A stretch of DNA of 64,000 nt from Roseburia sp. AM59-24XD (GCF_003478445.1 NZ_QUET01000011.1:1-64000); one strand, 5' to 3'; positions 34,696-44,692 are shown, counted from the first letter of the stretch. Notes: generated from the letters alone by a model not told the origin. Numbers and translations are program-made.

Positions 34696-35784
34696 ATGAT
34701 TTCAAATCAGGTATTGCAGACAACGATCGACGGACTCAAGAATATCACCCGTATTGATATTTGCGTGATGGATACAGAGGGAAAGGCTCTTGCTACGACG
34801 ATCAATAATGTAGAGGAGTATGAGGATGCCGTTATGGGCTTTGTGGATTCACCGGCAGACAGTCAGGTGTTGCAGGGCTATCAGTTCTTTAAGGTGTTTG
34901 ACGAGCATCAGTTAGAGTATGTCATTTTGGCAAAGGGTGACAGTGATGATGTCTATATGGTAGGAAAGCTTGCTGCATTCCAGATTCAGAATCTATTGGT
35001 GGCATATAAGGAACGTTACGATAAGGACAATTTCATTAAGAACCTTCTTTTGGATAACCTGCTTCTGGTCGATATTTACAACAGAGCCAAGAAGCTTCAT
35101 ATTGATACAACCGCAAGACGTCTTGTATTCCTGATCGAGACGAAGAACGAGAAGGATACCGGTGCACTGGAGATCGTGAAGGGCTTATTTGCGAGCAAGA
35201 CAAAGGATTTCATCACACAGGTTGATGAGAAGAATATAATCCTTGTCAAGGAAGTGAAGCCGAATGAGACATATGAGGATATGGATAAGACGGCGAAGGT
35301 CATTCTGGATATGTTAAATACAGAGGCGATGACCTCGGTACATGTATCCTACGGAACCATGGTCAATGAGATCAAGGATGTGTCCCGCTCTTACAAAGAG
35401 GCGAAGATGGCGTTGGATGTCGGTAAGATTTTCTACAGCGATAGAAATGTTGTAGCATACAGCAGTCTTGGAATCGGACGTCTGATCTATCAGCTTCCGA
35501 TGCCGCTATGCAAGATGTTTATCAAAGAGATCTTCGGTGACAAGTCTCCGGATGAGTTCGACGAGGAGACGATCGCCACCATCAACAAGTTCTTTGAAAA
35601 CAGTCTGAATGTATCAGAAACTTCTCGTCAGCTGTACATTCACCGTAATACGCTGGTGTACCGGCTGGATAAGCTGCAGAAGAGTACAAATCTTGATCTG
35701 AGAGTGTTTGAGGATGCGATCACCTTCAAGATCGCCCTAATGGTGGTCAAGTATATGAAATATATGGAAACCTTTGAATATTAA
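34696..35784 (+). CDS. CdaR/PucR-type transcriptional regulator
   Basis: This encodes 362 residues after GGAGGGGTTGT. An N-terminal sensor region (~1-130) resembles the sugar-diacid-sensing part of CdaR. A central GGDEF-like CdaR region follows (~135-260), and a PucR-type C-terminal HTH covers ~300-355 (NVSETSRQLYIHRNTLVYRLDKL). It is a DNA-binding activator or repressor and its effector is unknown. Position just after msmK suggests carbohydrate-linked control, but there is a terminator between them. A terminator follows at 35800. Confidence 0.85.
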   Translation: MISNQVLQTTIDGLKNITRIDICVMDTEGKALATTINNVEEYEDAVMGFVDSPADSQVLQGYQFFKVFDEHQLEYVILAKGDSDDVYMVGKLAAFQIQNLLVAYKERYDKDNFIKNLLLDNLLLVDIYNRAKKLHIDTTARRLVFLIETKNEKDTGALEIVKGLFASKTKDFITQVDEKNIILVKEVKPNETYEDMDKTAKVILDMLNTEAMTSVHVSYGTMVNEIKDVSRSYKEAKMALDVGKIFYSDRNVVAYSSLGIGRLIYQLPMPLCKMFIKEIFGDKSPDEFDEETIATINKFFENSLNVSETSRQLYIHRNTLVYRLDKLQKSTNLDLRVFEDAITFKIALMVVKYMKYMETFEY

Positions 35785-35799
35785 TTCAAATGAAGCGTG

Positions 35800-35822
35800 A
35801 AAGCCCCAGAGATGGGGCTTTT
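35800..35822 (+). terminator. Terminator after the PucR-type regulator
   Basis: AAAGCCCC-AGAGAT-GGGGCTTTT stem-loop. Confidence 0.85.
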
Positions 35823-35875
35823 ACACAATATATGTAAGAGGCACCGCGTGGGCGGTGGAGAAATGGGGAAAAGGA

Positions 35876-36604
35876 ATGACTGGAATAAAAACATTTGGAA
35901 ATAACGAGACAGCGGAGACGATCATCCGCATGCAGAATGTGAATCTTGTGTATCCAACGGGAACAGCAGCGTTAAAGGATTGTTCGCTGGAAATAGGAAA
36001 GGGCGAGTTTGTGTTTATTGTCGGGAGCAGCGGCTCGGGTAAGTCTACTTTGATCAAGACACTGCTTGGTGAGCTTGAGATTTCATCCGGAAGAATCGAG
36101 GTGGCGGGAAAGGATCTCGCGAATATGACGAGAAAGGAATTGCCGTATTTTCGCCGGAAGCTGGGCGTTGTCTTTCAAGAATTTAGGTTGCTCGATGAGA
36201 TGAATGTTTTTGAAAATGTTGCACTTGCACAGCGTGTTGTCGGAGTATCCAGCAGAGAACGGCGCCGCAAGAATTCCCTGGCAATGTTAGAAATGGTAGG
36301 TCTTTCCAAGAAACTGAGGGCTTATCCGAATGAGTTGTCAGGAGGAGAGCAGCAGCGTGTGGCGATTGCGCGTGCTATGGTGAACCGACCGGCAATTCTT
36401 CTGGCGGACGAGCCGACCGGAAATCTTGATCCGGAGAATTCCTGGGAGATCATGAAACTGCTTCAGGATGTACATGAGCTTGGAACAACGGTTCTTGTAG
36501 TAAGTCATAATGAGGATATCGTCAACAAAATGCAAAAGCGAGTGATCACTCTGCATAAGGGGCAGATTACAAGCGATGCCAGACAGGGAGGTTATTTACA
36601 GTGA
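35876..36604 (+). CDS. ftsE: Cell division ATP-binding protein FtsE
   Basis: This encodes 242 residues from ATG 35876 after GGGGAAAAGGA. Residue positions: [20 protein letters not shown] start, Walker [10 protein letters not shown] (~50), [16 protein letters not shown], signature [14 protein letters not shown], Walker [14 protein letters not shown] and switch VVSHN. FtsE with FtsX forms the ABC-like complex that triggers septal peptidoglycan hydrolases in the periplasmic or outer space. A ~14-residue N-terminal extension precedes the usual start of the domain. FtsX is the next gene, followed by a coiled-coil M23 protein, the partner class expected for FtsEX. Confidence 0.95.
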   Translation: MTGIKTFGNNETAETIIRMQNVNLVYPTGTAALKDCSLEIGKGEFVFIVGSSGSGKSTLIKTLLGELEISSGRIEVAGKDLANMTRKELPYFRRKLGVVFQEFRLLDEMNVFENVALAQRVVGVSSRERRRKNSLAMLEMVGLSKKLRAYPNELSGGEQQRVAIARAMVNRPAILLADEPTGNLDPENSWEIMKLLQDVHELGTTVLVVSHNEDIVNKMQKRVITLHKGQITSDARQGGYLQ

Positions 36605-36611
36605 GTACATT

Positions 36612-37502
36612 ATGGTATGGCTGAAACAGGGCATAAAAAGTATCATACAAAATAAAATATTTTCGCTGGCGGCGATCGGTACCATTACGGCGTGTCTGTT
36701 CCTGCTGGGCGTATTCTATTCATTGTTGACCAATTTTCAACATATGGTTTATAATGCGGAGAGTACGGTAGGAATCATCGTATTCTTTGATGAAAATGCA
36801 ACGCAGGCGCAGATCAGCAGTATTGGTCAGCAGATCAAAGCACGCAAGGAGGTTGAACGTGTCGACTATGTTTCTGCAGACGAGGCGTGGAACCGGTTTA
36901 AGTCAGAGATTTTGGAGGATCAGCAGGAAATGGTCAACGTATTCGGCAATGACAATCCGTTAGCTAATTCCTCCTCCTATGAGGTTTATCTGAAGGATGT
37001 CACGAAGCAGTCGGAGATGGTATCGTTTATTGAGAGCCTGAGCGGTGTGCGCAAGGTCAACAGTGCACAGGAGGCAGCAACCGGCTTCGGAAGCTTTAAT
37101 ATGCTGGTCGGATATGTGTCCGTTTCCATCATTCTGCTGTTGATCCTCGTATCGGTATTCCTGATCTATTCTGCGGTGGATATGGGTATCAATGTGCGAA
37201 AGGATGAGATCGCGATCATGAAGCTGATCGGTGCGACGGATCTGTTTGTGCGTCTTCCGTTTATCGTGGAGGGAATTACCATGGGGATTATCGGAGCGGC
37301 AATTCCGCTGGTGATCACCGGCGTGTTATATGATAATGTGGTACGATTTATCGTTTCTCACTTCTCGGTACTTTCCGGATGGCTGGCATTTGTCAGTACA
37401 GAAGAAGTGTTCCGCGTACTGATTCCATTGTGCCTTGGCATTGGAGTAGGCATTGGTGTGATCGGAAGTACGATGTCGGTAAGAAAGCATCTTCATGTAT
37501 AG
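36612..37502 (+). CDS. ftsX: Cell division protein FtsX
   Basis: This encodes 296 residues from ATG 36612. An in-frame ATG at 36576 would overlap ftsE and is also possible. One N-terminal membrane helix (IFSLAAIGTITACLFLLGVFY) precedes an extracellular domain (~45-165) with the usual VERVDYVSADEAWNRFK and SYEVYLKD motifs. Three C-terminal helices follow, with VRKDEIAIMKLIGATD before the second. It transmits FtsE ATPase cycles to an outside hydrolase, most likely the M23 protein encoded 88 nt downstream. Confidence 0.94.
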   Translation: MVWLKQGIKSIIQNKIFSLAAIGTITACLFLLGVFYSLLTNFQHMVYNAESTVGIIVFFDENATQAQISSIGQQIKARKEVERVDYVSADEAWNRFKSEILEDQQEMVNVFGNDNPLANSSSYEVYLKDVTKQSEMVSFIESLSGVRKVNSAQEAATGFGSFNMLVGYVSVSIILLLILVSVFLIYSAVDMGINVRKDEIAIMKLIGATDLFVRLPFIVEGITMGIIGAAIPLVITGVLYDNVVRFIVSHFSVLSGWLAFVSTEEVFRVLIPLCLGIGVGIGVIGSTMSVRKHLHV

Positions 37503-37590
37503 CGCGAAGGCATTCCGGGAACAGGAGTCCCCGTGAGAAAGAGGCGATGCAAACGGTGATATACCGAGGAACAGATTGGAGTGAGCAGCG

Positions 37591-38898
37591 ATGAGACGAA
37601 GATGGAAGATTGCAGCCGGTGTGTGGCTTGCCGGGGCACTTTTGACGGGGGCTGCCGGTGTTGCCGGAACGGATCTGTCCGGCTTAAGAGTCATGGATAA
37701 GGTATATGCGGCACCGCAGGAGAGTGGAGAGCCGGTCGCATCCCCGGAGGCAACAGAAGATACAGCCATTGTGAATGACGGCAGCTATCAGGGCAGACTG
37801 GATGCGGCGGAACAGAAGCAGCAGAAGCTGAAAGAGGAAAAGAAAGCCTTGGAGAAGAAGTTGGATAATATTCAGGATTTCACGGACGATGTCAGCAAAT
37901 ATGTGAGCACACTGGATATGCAGATGACGAATCTTCTGGATAATATTGATGCCAATAAGGAAGATATCGAAGATATCAAACAGGAGATCCAGTCGGTCAA
38001 TGAGGAATACGATAATGCACTGAGCAGGCAGCAGGAGCAGTATGATGGGATGAAGGCGCACATCAAATATATGTACGAGAATTCGGACAGTAATTATCTG
38101 GTGTATCTGATGAAATCGCGCACCCTCGCAGAATTTCTCAGCAGAGAGGAATACGTTGAAAAGGTCACTAACTATGATAAGGTGCTTCTGAACAAATATC
38201 AGCAGGTGCTTGACGAGGTGACGATTGCCCGCCAGAAGGCAGAAGAGAAGCAGCGGGAAGTGACCGCTACCAAGAATTCCTTAAAATTTGAAAAAGAAAA
38301 GCTGGAGCAGCTTTCCGATGAAAAGACAAGACAGATTAAGATTTATCAGGGTCTTGTAGCAGATAACCGGCAGAATGTAGCTTCCTATGCGGCACAGATC
38401 GCCGATCAGGAGAAGGAGGTCGAAGCAATTCTCCGGGAAGGGCGTGATAAGATCTCGCAGAGTGAGAAAAGCGGAGATACGGTACAGATCATGCCGACAA
38501 ACGGCGAGTATGCATGGCCGCTTCCGGTTTCCGGACGGATCACATCGACGTTCGGCTATCGTAAGGCACCGACTGCCGGAGCCAGCAGCTATCATAAGGG
38601 TGTTGACATTGCGGTCAATACCGGTACCAATGTACTTGCCTGCAAGGAGGGCAAGGTTGTGACGGCAGCGTACTCTTCCTCTGCCGGCAATTACGTCGCA
38701 ATTTATCACGGAGGAGGAATTTATTCTTATTATATGCATTGCTCCCAGCTTAAGACATCTGTCGGAAAGCATGTGGAAAAGGGGCAGGTGATCGCAAGAT
38801 CCGGTTCCACGGGGATTTCGACCGGTCCGCATCTTCATTTTGCAATGTATAAATCCGGCAACTATGTTAATCCGATGTACTATGTGAAACAGCCATAA
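37591..38898 (+). CDS. EnvC-like coiled-coil M23 peptidase
   Basis: This encodes 435 residues. A signal peptide (~1-36, ending KVYAA) is followed by two long coiled-coil segments (~65-170 and ~205-280) and a C-terminal M23 (LytM) domain (~305-430). The domain keeps all zinc and catalytic residues: SSYHKGVDIAV (HxxxD), MHCSQL and GPHLHFAMY (HxH). It is therefore probably an active endopeptidase rather than only an amidase activator such as E. coli EnvC. The operon position ftsE-ftsX-this gene-ctpA marks it as the hydrolase controlled by FtsEX. A hairpin after the stop (38905) may trim the transcript before ctpA. Confidence 0.9.
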   Translation: MRRRWKIAAGVWLAGALLTGAAGVAGTDLSGLRVMDKVYAAPQESGEPVASPEATEDTAIVNDGSYQGRLDAAEQKQQKLKEEKKALEKKLDNIQDFTDDVSKYVSTLDMQMTNLLDNIDANKEDIEDIKQEIQSVNEEYDNALSRQQEQYDGMKAHIKYMYENSDSNYLVYLMKSRTLAEFLSREEYVEKVTNYDKVLLNKYQQVLDEVTIARQKAEEKQREVTATKNSLKFEKEKLEQLSDEKTRQIKIYQGLVADNRQNVASYAAQIADQEKEVEAILREGRDKISQSEKSGDTVQIMPTNGEYAWPLPVSGRITSTFGYRKAPTAGASSYHKGVDIAVNTGTNVLACKEGKVVTAAYSSSAGNYVAIYHGGGIYSYYMHCSQLKTSVGKHVEKGQVIARSGSTGISTGPHLHFAMYKSGNYVNPMYYVKQP

Positions 38899-38904
38899 AT
38901 AAGT

Positions 38905-38936
38905 GCCTGCAGTGTGAATGTACTGCAGGCATTTTA
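38905..38936 (+). terminator. Weak terminator or attenuator between the M23 gene and ctpA
   Basis: A perfect GCCTGCAGT/ACTGCAGGC stem with an 8-nt loop but only ATTTTA after it, so partial read-through to ctpA is likely. Confidence 0.6.
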
Positions 38937-38978
38937 GGCATGAAGTGAGAATATAATGAGCAGAAAAGAGGTTTTGTA

Positions 38979-40193
38979 ATGAAAAACAGGAAATTTTGGC
39001 AGGGATTTTTGACGGGAGGACTGAGTGTTTTGCTTTGTATGCTGTTGGTTTGTGCCGGACTGACGGTGACAGGGAAGATCGACATCAGAAATATGATCAT
39101 GAAGGTTTCGTCCGGAAGTATCCTGAATAAGAAACTGGACAGCAAGATGACAGAGCTTCAGGCGTATATTGATCAGTTCTTTCTCGATGATATTGACCGG
39201 GAAAAGGTGCAGGATTCCATCTGCAAAGGAATGGTCGATGGACTGGGAGACGTTTACGCCGCATATTACAATGAGGAAGAATATAAGGATATGAAGGAGA
39301 AGACCTCCGGCAATTACTGCGGCATCGGCGCTTATGTGAGCCAGAGCGCAACCGATGGTGCGATCACGATTGTGCAGCCGATCAAGGACAGTCCGGCAGA
39401 AAAAGTCGGACTCAAGTCCGGAGACATTATCAGTGAGGTTAACGGTAAGAGTGTGGAAGGCATGGATCTGACTGCGGTTGTCAGCAAAATGAAAGGCAAA
39501 GCCGGAACGAAGGTAGAGCTTACGGTGTTAAGAGATAATCATCAGAAGAAATTTACGATCACAAGAGAAGAGATCCATTCTCAGACAGTTGCGTATAAGA
39601 TGTTGGATGGAAAGATTGGTTATATTGAGGTCAGCTCCTTCGAGGAAGTGACAAAGCAGCAATTCCGTGATGCGCTCGATGATCTGGAAAAGCAGGGAGA
39701 GAAGTCTCTGGTCATTGATCTGCGCAATAATGGTGGAGGTTTGCTCAGCACGGCGGTCGATATGCTTGACCGTCTGCTCCCGGAGGGCATTGTGGTATAT
39801 ACCAAGGATAAGGACGGCAAGAAAGAGGTTTATCGCTCTACGGATAAGGAAAGCTTTGATAAGCCGATCGCCATTCTGGTCAATGAAAATTCTGCCAGTG
39901 CATCCGAAGTATTCTCCGGAGCAATGCAGGATTACAATAAGGCAGTTCTTGTGGGAACGACAACTTTTGGAAAGGGAATTGTGCAGACCGTATTTGATCT
40001 GTCGGATGGAACGGCGATCAAGCTGACGACAGCCAAGTATTACACGCCGAAGGGACGTAACATCCACGGAACCGGTCTGGAGCCGGACATCACGGAGGCA
40101 CTCAATGATCAGACACACCGGCAGAAAAAGAGTGGTGTCCTGATCGACAACCAGATGCAGCGTGCGATCGATTATCTGAAAAACGGAAAATAA
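38979..40193 (+). CDS. C-terminal processing protease (S41 family)
   Basis: This encodes 404 residues. An N-terminal membrane helix or signal (~10-30) is followed by a PDZ domain (~120-200, with DGAITIVQPIKDSPAEKVGLKSGDII) and the S41 protease core. The nucleophile is in NENSASASEVFSGAMQDYNKAVLVG (Ser of SASASE, then the Lys dyad partner in TTFGKGIVQ). It is CtpA/CtpB-like and exported, and usually trims or activates wall hydrolases or signalling proteins. Its link to ftsEX-M23 is a common clostridial arrangement. Confidence 0.94.
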   Translation: MKNRKFWQGFLTGGLSVLLCMLLVCAGLTVTGKIDIRNMIMKVSSGSILNKKLDSKMTELQAYIDQFFLDDIDREKVQDSICKGMVDGLGDVYAAYYNEEEYKDMKEKTSGNYCGIGAYVSQSATDGAITIVQPIKDSPAEKVGLKSGDIISEVNGKSVEGMDLTAVVSKMKGKAGTKVELTVLRDNHQKKFTITREEIHSQTVAYKMLDGKIGYIEVSSFEEVTKQQFRDALDDLEKQGEKSLVIDLRNNGGGLLSTAVDMLDRLLPEGIVVYTKDKDGKKEVYRSTDKESFDKPIAILVNENSASASEVFSGAMQDYNKAVLVGTTTFGKGIVQTVFDLSDGTAIKLTTAKYYTPKGRNIHGTGLEPDITEALNDQTHRQKKSGVLIDNQMQRAIDYLKNGK

Positions 40194-40279
40194 TTTTTTG
40201 CAAAATAATGAAGATACCGGTAAAGGAAAAGGACAAATTTTCCGATATACAGTACATAATATATAGGAGGGAAAGAAAT

Positions 40280-43200
40280 ATGAACCGAAGAAAAATGGAA
40301 AAACGCAGTTTATCATGGTTGTTGGTTTTATCCATGGTTCTCAGCCTTTTTGGCGGATTTTCTGCGCCAAACAAGGCAAAGGCTGCAACAGGCGACGCTA
40401 CTATTTCATTTGGTGAGCCGAGCATTTCAGCAAGTGGATATTATACTTACCCGAATGCCAAGGTGACACTGCCGGATGAGGATAAGCTGATCCACAATTT
40501 AACCGTAACAGTTGACAGTGGATATATTAAGGTAACATCCACATCTATCAAGGATAAGAGAGGTGATACGATCACCGGTAAAGGTATCCTGACCACAGAG
40601 AGTCTTCAGGAGAAGGACGAAACCAATGGTGGACTGAGTCAGGGTAGTGGAAGCGAGACGTTATCAACAGACAGCTCATCCAAATATGAGACAATCTCTT
40701 TTGACTTTGATGAGATCCGTGGCGAGACCGCTCCGGGAGCACCAGTATATGCCATTGAGAATTATCTTAAGACACTTCGTTTTACCACCAGTAAGACAGG
40801 TGGTCAGACCGTTACGATCACAGCAACGACACTTGGTGTGAACGATCTTAAGACAACGATCAACGGTGCTGAGATCCCGCTTCATTATTATAATGGTCAT
40901 TTTTATGGCTATGTAACGAACTGGTGCAACTGGAGAACTGCTTATGATGAGGCATCCGGTGCAAAGTTTGCCGGAGTAAAGGGTTATCTTGCAACTCTGA
41001 CAAGCCGTGGCGAGGATCGTTTCCTGTATTCTACCTTCCCGCTGTACGGACAGCTTGCAAAGGAAGGATGGATGGGATGTACCAGAGCAACTCTGGAGTC
41101 CGTTGAGGCAGGAACAGAGGCAGAGAATCTTCCGAAGATTACTTCTAATAATGATCCGAACTTCATCTGGCGCTGGGTATCCGGTCCGGAGGCAGGCAAG
41201 GAATTTGGTCAGCAGACAACCGCTTACGGATTTGGCTCCGGGGACGGTGGTTTTGAGACATTTGACGGTCACTTCTCTAACTGGCAGAGCAGTGGCAACA
41301 TTGAGCCGAACGGTGGTGCAAACGAGCCGGAGGCATTTGGTTATTATGGTAAGTACGCATACGGACGTTGGAATGACTACAGTGCAACCTCCTGCGTCGG
41401 TGGTTACTACATTGAGTTCGGTGGTATGCCGGGCGATGATGAGACTCTGAAGGATAACTTAGGTGATAAGATCGTTGTTAAGAGCGATAAGACTGAGCCG
41501 GACATTGTCAATCCGGACGTAAAGGATCCTTCTGCTACAAGTGCACCGAAGAAGACATTGACCGGTGAGCCGGTGATCAAGCTTCGTGATGAGGATGCAG
41601 ATGTTGAAGTTGGTACAAGATTAAAGGCTGACACCTCTAATGTCGGACCTTCCGATGCTACCTATACATATAAGTGGTATGTGCAGGATGAAGGTACAGG
41701 CACATGGTCTGAGATTCCGAATACAGCAGGCAATGTCAATTTAACACTGACGAAAGATACGCTTGATCATAAGATCAAGGTTGAGGTTGTTGGTACCGAT
41801 GATTATGAGGATCAGGTTCTGAGCTCTCAGCCGTTTAATGCCACACATACAAAGCAGGTACTCATCGGAACACCGACGATTGAAAAGAAGAACAGCACAG
41901 ATAAGCTGGAGCCTGGTACAGTTATCCAGGCGAAGTTAGATGATCTTGTTGATCCGTCTGATCCGGATATTGACAAGGAGCTTCACTTTGAGTGGATCGC
42001 AAAGGATCCGAAGACCGGTGGAGAGACAGTCATCGGTAAGGATGAACCATCTTACGTTATCAAGTCGGATGACCTTGGAAAGGATATCTATGTAAAGGTA
42101 ACTGCCAAGGAAGATTCGGATAAGTATACAGGAAGTGCGAAATCAGAGGATGCATTTACATTGCCGCCGGCACCGACAGCAACACCGGTACCGACCAATG
42201 CACCAACACCGGAGCCTGTACTGGAGCCGATTGTTGGACGTCCATCTATCGTAAACGATGTCACAGATGAAGAGGGCAACCCTCTCAATAAGGTTGGAAC
42301 TGTTCTGAACGCCAACATTGACAAGATCACACCGGAGGGTGCAAAGAAATCATTGATCTATCAGTGGTACGTCCGCGAGAGCGATGGTACATTGACCGCA
42401 ATTGACGGTGCAACAGAGCCGACGTTGACTCTGACAGAGAACGAGCTTAATAAGCAGCTTCTCGTAGCAGTAACCGGTAACGAGGATGAGGGCTATTACG
42501 GAACGAGAAACTCTTTCCCGTATGATGCAACACAGCAGAAGGAAAAGATCAAGGGAACCGTTAAGATCATTAACGAAACCAAGGCAAAGGATTCCGTAAC
42601 AGGCGAAGAGTATGAGGTAAAGCGTGAGGGAACGATCCTTACAGCAGATATTGATGGTGTAACGCCGGAGGATTCTCACAATACACTGACCTATCAGTGG
42701 TATGTAAAGGAGTCTGACGGAAAGCTGACACCGATCCAGGATGCAACCGACCGCAGCTATACATTGACAACGGCTGAGGTGAATAAGGAGATTGTTGTTG
42801 AAGTAAAGGGTAACGGTAAGTACAAAGGAAGTGTATCTTCCAATCCGTATGATACAACACGTACCGATTCCGATGTCAAGATCGAGGATTCCGATCAGGA
42901 AGGAAAGAGAATCATCGTGGTATCTCCGACGATGAAGGATACTGTATATGCAATCGTGGATGCGAGTGGAGACGGAACACCATTGCTTAACATCCCGACA
43001 GTGGATGAGAAGGGTGTGTCTCAGTATCCAAACGTATACACCACTGAGCTGCCTGGATATTACAGACCAAGCGAGCCGGGTGGAAAGCTGATTTTTACTG
43101 TCGATAAGGATAAAGAGTATGTCATCTATGCCAAGAAGGATACAAAGACAGATGTTGTCATTGTCGGTCCGGAGATCGAGGGAGTAACCATTGTGGATTA

Positions 43201-44554
43201 TGATGACAAGGGTACTTTAGAGCGAAATGACGATGATACGATTTCTATCGAGGTCAATCCTGCAGACCCTGGATACCAGTACGCAATCCTGAACAAGGTG
43301 GACGGAAAGTATTATGATATGCCTGTAGAGTATGATCCGGTTAAGAAGGAATATGTTTACGACAAAGATAAGAACGATGGTTTCCTGACAACCGGTGGTG
43401 AAGGTAAGGTAATCTTCTCCAACCTTCCGGCAGACGGTACCTATAAGGTGGTTGCCATTCCGGTAGGAAAGACGATCGATGATGAGATTTATCAGGGATT
43501 GAAGCCGAGCCAGATTCAAGGTGGTTCACCGGATATTATCTCCGTGCCAAAGCCTATCCAGAGTCCGAAGCCAAGCGAGAGTCCGGATCCTGGAAGTTCA
43601 TCTGATCCAAGTGCAAGTGCAACGCCGGATCCGAATGCAAGTGCAACGCCGGATCCAAACGCAAGTACCAAACCGGATCCAAATGCGAGTGCAACACCGG
43701 ATCCAAATGCAAGCGGTAAGCCATCCGCAAGCCCGTCAGCGAGTGCATCAGCAACACCTTCTTCCACACCGGGAGCAGGAAATGCTACTGCGGCACCGTT
43801 AGATCCGGATCAGCAGAGCAGAGTTGATAAGTTCGTTGAGGAGCATGGAAAGAATCCGTCAACCGGAGAGATCATTAAGAAGGTTGATGATCTGACAAAG
43901 GATGTCGTTTCTTCCGGTGAGAAGGAATGGAATCAGTTGTCCTCTGCAGAGCAGGATGCCGTAAACCAGAGATTGAAGGATGGCGGATGCCCATATACTT
44001 ATCAGGAGCTTCTTCAGATGGCTAACACATATAAGATTCCTGGATTCAAGCTTCATAAGGTTATGAAGAAGAACTCCAAGGCTAAGCTGAAGCTTATGAA
44101 GTGCAAGGGTGCTACGATCATTGTGACATCAACCAACAAGAAGGTTGCCACAGTGAATAAGAAGGGTGTCATCAAGGCAAAGAAGAAGGGTAAAGCAACT
44201 CTGACAGTCACAGCGGTTAAGGGCAAGTACAGCAACCGTCTGGTAATCAACATTGAGGTTCGTAAGAAGTTCAAAAATGCGACAGAGCTTAAGAAGTTCA
44301 AGTCCAACCGCATTAAGACGCCGACGATTCTGATCGCTAAGAAGAGAAAGCTGAAAAAGTCCACAAAGATCAAGATCTATGGTCTGGAGAAGAATGCAAA
44401 GGTGAAGTATATTTCTTATAACAAGAAGGCGCTTCCAATCAACAAGAAGGGACGTTACACTGCAAAGAAGAAGGGAAGATCCCTGATGCGTGTAACCGTA
44501 AAGCAGAATGATAAGACTTACTTCTTATATCTGTATGTAACAGCCTTCAAATAA
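40280..44554 (+). CDS. Giant secreted surface protein with C-type-lectin-like and Ig-like repeats
   Basis: This encodes 1424 residues. ATG 40280 follows TAGGAGGG. Signal peptide ~1-37 (ends NKAKAA). Residues ~197-385 form a C-type-lectin-like domain (HYYNGHFYGYVTNWCNWRTAYDEA, GYLATLTSRGEDRFLYS, WMGCTRA, WRWVSGPEAGKEF, GANEPEAFGYYG and GRWNDYSATSCVGGYYIEFGG). Four Ig-like repeats of ~105 residues follow (~426-867, each with YxWYV or FEWIA and a final V.VtGn-type strand). Then come a beta-rich region (~870-1080), a Pro/Ser/Ala linker with repeated DPNASATP (~1090-1173) and a Lys-rich Big2-like C-terminus (~1250-1424). There is no LPxTG; the basic tail probably holds it to wall polymers. A glycan-binding adhesin is the best guess. 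Confidence 0.85.
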   Translation: MNRRKMEKRSLSWLLVLSMVLSLFGGFSAPNKAKAATGDATISFGEPSISASGYYTYPNAKVTLPDEDKLIHNLTVTVDSGYIKVTSTSIKDKRGDTITGKGILTTESLQEKDETNGGLSQGSGSETLSTDSSSKYETISFDFDEIRGETAPGAPVYAIENYLKTLRFTTSKTGGQTVTITATTLGVNDLKTTINGAEIPLHYYNGHFYGYVTNWCNWRTAYDEASGAKFAGVKGYLATLTSRGEDRFLYSTFPLYGQLAKEGWMGCTRATLESVEAGTEAENLPKITSNNDPNFIWRWVSGPEAGKEFGQQTTAYGFGSGDGGFETFDGHFSNWQSSGNIEPNGGANEPEAFGYYGKYAYGRWNDYSATSCVGGYYIEFGGMPGDDETLKDNLGDKIVVKSDKTEPDIVNPDVKDPSATSAPKKTLTGEPVIKLRDEDADVEVGTRLKADTSNVGPSDATYTYKWYVQDEGTGTWSEIPNTAGNVNLTLTKDTLDHKIKVEVVGTDDYEDQVLSSQPFNATHTKQVLIGTPTIEKKNSTDKLEPGTVIQAKLDDLVDPSDPDIDKELHFEWIAKDPKTGGETVIGKDEPSYVIKSDDLGKDIYVKVTAKEDSDKYTGSAKSEDAFTLPPAPTATPVPTNAPTPEPVLEPIVGRPSIVNDVTDEEGNPLNKVGTVLNANIDKITPEGAKKSLIYQWYVRESDGTLTAIDGATEPTLTLTENELNKQLLVAVTGNEDEGYYGTRNSFPYDATQQKEKIKGTVKIINETKAKDSVTGEEYEVKREGTILTADIDGVTPEDSHNTLTYQWYVKESDGKLTPIQDATDRSYTLTTAEVNKEIVVEVKGNGKYKGSVSSNPYDTTRTDSDVKIEDSDQEGKRIIVVSPTMKDTVYAIVDASGDGTPLLNIPTVDEKGVSQYPNVYTTELPGYYRPSEPGGKLIFTVDKDKEYVIYAKKDTKTDVVIVGPEIEGVTIVDYDDKGTLERNDDDTISIEVNPADPGYQYAILNKVDGKYYDMPVEYDPVKKEYVYDKDKNDGFLTTGGEGKVIFSNLPADGTYKVVAIPVGKTIDDEIYQGLKPSQIQGGSPDIISVPKPIQSPKPSESPDPGSSSDPSASATPDPNASATPDPNASTKPDPNASATPDPNASGKPSASPSASASATPSSTPGAGNATAAPLDPDQQSRVDKFVEEHGKNPSTGEIIKKVDDLTKDVVSSGEKEWNQLSSAEQDAVNQRLKDGGCPYTYQELLQMANTYKIPGFKLHKVMKKNSKAKLKLMKCKGATIIVTSTNKKVATVNKKGVIKAKKKGKATLTVTAVKGKYSNRLVINIEVRKKFKNATELKKFKSNRIKTPTILIAKKRKLKKSTKIKIYGLEKNAKVKYISYNKKALPINKKGRYTAKKKGRSLMRVTVKQNDKTYFLYLYVTAFK

Positions 44555-44592
44555 ACAAAACAACACTCTGAGTGAACAGAGCAGAATATGAC

Positions 44593-44625
44593 GGACGTCG
44601 TACCGAAAGGTACGGCGTCCTTTTT
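44593..44625 (+). terminator. Terminator of the surface protein gene
   Basis: GGACGTCGTACC-GAAA-GGTACGGCGTCC perfect-type hairpin with T5. Confidence 0.93.
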
Positions 44626-44627
44626 GC

Positions 44628-44692
44628 GTATAAGAAGATGCCTGTAACATAGTAGAAATCAAGAACAAAACGCTGGTCTTGTGCTTTTTTGG
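44628..44692 (+). repeat. Terminator-linked dispersed repeat, copy 4 (shortened)
   Basis: It follows the terminator at once, reads TATAAGAAGATGCCTGTAAC, and ends with CAAGAACAAAACGCTGGTCTTG and GCTTTTTT. It lacks the inner GCGAAGC hairpin of copies 1 and 2. Confidence 0.65.

Noticed and set aside
43610..43720. Regular short DNA repeats suggesting a CRISPR or VNTR array
   Set aside because: They are codons for DPNASATP repeats in the linker of the surface protein; there are no spacers of constant length and no cas genes.
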